A stretch of DNA of 8,979 bases from an uncultured Lachnospiraceae bacterium (lineage in GTDB: Bacteria; Bacillota; Clostridia; Lachnospirales; Lachnospiraceae): positions 1-8,979 of the forward strand of contig CAKRJM010000087.1 of NCBI GenBank assembly GCA_934351765.1. Direction: 5' to 3'. Below are positions 6,941 to 8,979 of this stretch, piece after piece. The translations under genes were made by a program, and so were the position numbers. The notes below the pieces were generated by a model. That model was not told where the DNA came from. It saw nothing but the letters and a program-made list of their open reading frames with translations, and made no database searches. Positions within the stretch are counted from its first letter, which is position 1; the number at the start of each line of letters is the position of its first letter.

Positions 6941-7819
6941 ATGGAACGAATGAGATGGAGAATCCGACAGGACGAAGAGGGAACCTGGAGTAGAACGGAA
7001 TGGATCGAGGACGATCCGTATGAGAAGGAGGAGGGATACCGGCAGGACGAACAGTACTCTCACGGGGCGGGACAGAACCGGCCGCGGAAAAAGAGAAAAC
7101 GCAGTCATGCCCGGTGGATCCTTTCCGGGATTCTGGCTCTGCTTCTTGGCATTGCGGTATTTTTTGCGCTGACAACCAGAATTACGGATATTGAGGTGGC
7201 AGGCAGCACCCGTTACACGGACGAGGAGCTGATCAGCCGGATTTTTTCCACAGACAAAGAACGGAATACGCTGTATGCGTTCTGGAATGAAAAATTCGGA
7301 ACCTAGCAGGATATTCCTTTTGTGGAAAAATACCAGGTACAGATCACCGGACTCCATTCGGCCAGGATCACCGTTTACGAAAAGAGCCTGGCAGGCTGTC
7401 TGGAATATATGGGCTCGTATCTGTATTTCGACAAGGACGGGATCATTGTAGAGAGCTCCGGACAGCGGGATCCATCCGTGCCGCTGGTCACCGGACTTCA
7501 GTTTCATAATGTGATTCTGTATGAAAAGCTGACGGTAGATGATGACAGTGTATTCCGGGTGATCTTGAATTTATCCCAGCTGCTTTCGGGAAAAGGGATC
7601 AGCGTGGACAAGGTGAATTTTGCGTCTGACGGAACCATCACGCTTTACTCCGGTGGGATCGAGGCTGTTCTGGGAACCAGCCAGTATCTGGCGGAAAAGG
7701 TTTCGGAGTTCGGGGACATGCTTCCGAAGCTGGAGGGGCGCTTCGGCACGGTTTATCTGGATGGCTACAGCCCCGATGCGAAGAATCCGTCTTATCCGTT
7801 TATCGAAAAAGCTTCGTAA
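6941..7819 (+). pseudogene. ftsQ: Cell division protein FtsQ/DivIB, interrupted by an in-frame amber codon
   Basis: FtsQ/DivIB is a bitopic membrane protein that joins FtsL and DivIC in the divisome and regulates the septal FtsW-PBP pair. From ATG 6941, residues 1-58 are a charged cytoplasmic tail ending in a basic patch (PRKKRKR). About 59-78 is the single membrane helix (ILSGILALLLGIAVFF), and a POTRA domain begins near ITDIEVAGSTRYTDEEL. Codon 122 (7304-7306) is TAG. The same frame then continues for 170 codons without another stop, completing the POTRA (FVEKYQVQ, ARITVYEKSLAG) and the beta domain (YLYFDKDGIIVES) to TAA at 7817-7819. The full frame is 292 codons before TAA, normal for the family. 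The product up to TAG would have the anchor but only part of the POTRA. Restart at GTG 7322 would give a 165-residue piece without an anchor. A sequencing error, recent nonsense mutation or readthrough are all possible; the identity as ftsQ is secure. Confidence 0.88.
7304..7306 (+). other. In-frame TAG codon splitting ftsQ
   Basis: The codons around it read ACC-TAG-CAG-GAT. A C-to-T change from CAG (Gln) explains it with one base. Both sides are in the same frame, so no frameshift is involved. TAG also ends the second PBP gene (3312-3314), so TAG is not simply reassigned in this organism. Confidence 0.9.
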
Positions 7820-7848
7820 AAAATAATAGATTTTTATGAAACTAATAG
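7818..7848 (+). promoter_or_regulatory. AT-rich UP-like element upstream of the ftsZ promoter
   Basis: An A-tract followed by TTTTT and then AAA lies directly before the -35 hexamer, resembling the binding site for the RNA polymerase alpha C-terminal domain. It stands out against the GC-rich surroundings and would strengthen the ftsZ promoter. Inferred from composition. Confidence 0.4.
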
Positions 7849-7877
7849 TTGATTATTTCAGAAAAATGAATTATGCT
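7849..7877 (+). promoter_or_regulatory. Predicted sigma-A promoter for ftsZ
   Basis: TTGATT (7849-7854) and TATGCT (7872-7877) are 17 bases apart. Transcription would begin near 7884, giving a leader of about 60 bases. The -35 hexamer and spacer length equal those of the mraY promoter. A separate promoter would let ftsZ be made at a higher level than the rest of the cluster. Confidence 0.7.
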
Positions 7878-7883
7878 ATAAAA

Positions 7884-7944
7884 GCGGCAGGCCGGAAACG
7901 GCGGAAAACCGCCTTGTGAGCGACATTCAAGGGAGGAATATATT
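7884..7944 (+). promoter_or_regulatory. Structured ftsZ leader with overlapping hairpins
   Basis: Three small stems can be drawn. A: GCCG-GAAA-CGGC (7891-7902), closed by a GNRA-type tetraloop. B: GGCGG-AAAA-CCGCC (7900-7913). C: CCTTG (7912-7916) with CAAGG (7928-7932), which includes the first bases of the Shine-Dalgarno GGGAGG. A and B share 7900-7902, and B and C share 7912-7913, so neighbours exclude each other. There is no U-run, so this is not a terminator. It does not match a riboswitch class I recognise, and a regulatory role is inference. Confidence 0.35.
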
Positions 7945-7947
7945 TTG
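7931..7947 (+). promoter_or_regulatory. Ribosome binding site and TTG start of ftsZ
   Basis: GGGAGGAA (7931-7938) stands 8 bases (from GGAGG) before TTG at 7945. The first in-frame ATG (7960) is 23 bases from GGAGG, too far for normal initiation. The TTG start also gives the M-L-E-I-K N-terminus I associate with FtsZ of related Clostridia. Confidence 0.8.
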
Positions 7948-8979
7948 TTAGAAATTAAAATGAACGAATCGGAAAGTTCAGCGAAGATTATTGTAATCGG
8001 TGTCGGCGGTGCCGGCAATAACGCTGTTAATCGTATGATTGATGAAAATATCGGCGGTGTGGAGTTCATCGGGATCAATACCGATAAGCAGGCGCTTCAG
8101 CTCTGCAAGGCTCCCACAGCGATTCAGATCGGCGAGAAGCTGACCAAGGGCCTCGGTGCCGGAGCAAAGCCGGAGGTAGGACAGAAGGCAGCGGAAGAGA
8201 CCGCCGAGGATATTACCGCAGCCATCAAGGGTGCAGATATGGTATTTGTTACCTGTGGTATGGGCGGCGGGACCGGAACCGGTGCAGCACCGGTGGTAGC
8301 CGGTCTTGCAAAGGAAATGGGAATTTTAACGGTTGGTGTTGTGACAAAGCCCTTTAAGTTTGAGGGACGTGTCCGTATGAACAATGCCCTTTCCGGAATT
8401 GAACGTCTGAAAGAGAATGTAGATACACTGATCGTGATTCCCAACGATAAGCTTTTGGAGATCGTTGACCGCCGTACTACTATGCCAGAGGCATTGAAGC
8501 GCGCAGATGAGGTCCTTCAGCAGGCAGTTCAGGGAATTACCGACCTGATCAATGTACCGGCTCTGATCAACCTTGACTTTGCTGATGTTCAGACTGCCAT
8601 GATCGATAAGGGGATTGCCCATATCGGTATCGGCCGTGCAAAGGGCGATGATAAGGCCATCGAGGCAGTTAAGGAAGCTGTTTCCAGCCCTCTGCTTGAG
8701 ACAACCATTGAGGGTGCTTCCCACGTGATCATCAACATCTCCGGTGATGTTGGCCTGATCGAGGCAAACGAGGCTGCAAGCTATGTTCAGGAGCTTGCAG
8801 GAGATGAAGCCAATATTATTTTCGGTGCACAGTATGATGATACTGCACAGGACGAAGCAAGCATTACCGTTATCGCAACTGGACTGGAAACTTACGGTGC
8901 AGCAGAAGCGCCTAAGGCAGCAGCACAGCCTGCTCCTGCTCAGCAGACCGCTTCCTACCAGGCATACCGTCCGACTACA
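7945..8979 (+). CDS. ftsZ: Cell division protein FtsZ, 3' partial
   Basis: FtsZ is the tubulin-like GTPase that polymerises into the cytoplasmic ring directing septum synthesis. The frame is open from TTG 7945 to the window edge, 345 residues. The GTPase domain starts with [17 protein letters not shown] (~15-31); the tubulin signature GGGTGTG is at 107-113, preceded by [15 protein letters not shown] (146-155) is typical. The T7 loop NLDFAD (209-214) supplies the catalytic aspartates D211 and D214. The second domain runs to about 316 (TVIATGLE), after which an Ala/Pro/Gln-rich linker begins and is cut by the edge; the C-terminal anchor peptide is not in view. No ftsA lies between ftsQ and ftsZ, so the membrane tether must be encoded elsewhere. 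Its separate promoter, strong ribosome binding site and more CGT-type arginine codons than its neighbours suggest high expression. Confidence 0.98.
   Translation, partial: MLEIKMNESESSAKIIVIGVGGAGNNAVNRMIDENIGGVEFIGINTDKQALQLCKAPTAIQIGEKLTKGLGAGAKPEVGQKAAEETAEDITAAIKGADMVFVTCGMGGGTGTGAAPVVAGLAKEMGILTVGVVTKPFKFEGRVRMNNALSGIERLKENVDTLIVIPNDKLLEIVDRRTTMPEALKRADEVLQQAVQGITDLINVPALINLDFADVQTAMIDKGIAHIGIGRAKGDDKAIEAVKEAVSSPLLETTIEGASHVIINISGDVGLIEANEAASYVQELAGDEANIIFGAQYDDTAQDEASITVIATGLETYGAAEAPKAAAQPAPAQQTASYQAYRPTT

Noticed and set aside
7304..7312. General reassignment of TAG, or a viral UAG-CAR-YYA readthrough signal
   Set aside because: TAG is used as the real stop of the second PBP (3312-3314), and only the CAR part of the readthrough motif matches (CAG-GAT).
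6851..7507. Minus-strand open frame crossing the ftsW-ftsQ junction
   Set aside because: It is opposite two genes with clear family signatures, shows no ribosome binding site or domain, and its composition is that of an antisense shadow.
7819..7835. AAAAAT/ATTTTT hairpin after ftsQ, as a terminator
   Set aside because: The stem is all A-T and would be too weak; the tract fits better as an AT-rich element upstream of the ftsZ promoter.
7877..7882. TATAAA as the -10 box of the ftsZ promoter
   Set aside because: It would give a 22-base spacer from TTGATT; TATGCT at 7872-7877 gives the optimal 17.

Overview
The window is a continuous stretch of the division and cell wall (dcw) cluster of a low- to mid-GC Gram-positive bacterium, most likely a Clostridia member of the Lachnospiraceae type. 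The evidence is the gene order (two class B penicillin-binding proteins, mraY, murD, ftsW, ftsQ/divIB, ftsZ), the absence of ftsA next to ftsZ, the strong GGAGG-type ribosome binding sites, and an FtsZ that starts M-L-E-I-K. This placement rests on recognising the protein families, not on a search. All genes are on the + strand. I saw no mobile element, CRISPR array, tRNA or rRNA.

Layout: 2-1489 is the C-terminal 495 residues of a class B PBP that runs in from the left edge. 1518-3314 is a second, complete PBP of the same family. A 119-base gap holds a good sigma-A promoter (3347-3375). It is followed by mraY (3434-4390), murD (4411-5763), ftsW (5781-6935) and ftsQ/divIB (6941-7819), which are nearly contiguous. 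A 125-base gap then carries a second promoter (7849-7877) and a GC-rich leader, followed by ftsZ from a TTG start at 7945, open to the right edge.

The genes form one working set. MraY makes lipid I from UDP-MurNAc-pentapeptide, and MurD adds D-glutamate earlier in that precursor's synthesis. FtsW polymerises lipid II into glycan at the septum and the class B PBPs cross-link it. FtsQ/DivIB is a membrane scaffold for the septal synthase, and FtsZ is the ring that organises them all.

The main anomaly is an in-frame amber codon (7304-7306) inside the POTRA domain of ftsQ, with the rest of the reading frame intact downstream. Other points worth checking are a pair of SpoVD-like redox cysteines kept in both PBPs, a KTA instead of KTG third motif in the second PBP, two promoters with the same TTGATT-N17 architecture, and a chain of mutually exclusive hairpins in the ftsZ leader whose last member covers the start of the Shine-Dalgarno sequence. 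I found no convincing undescribed system; apart from ftsQ this looks like an ordinary, compact dcw cluster.
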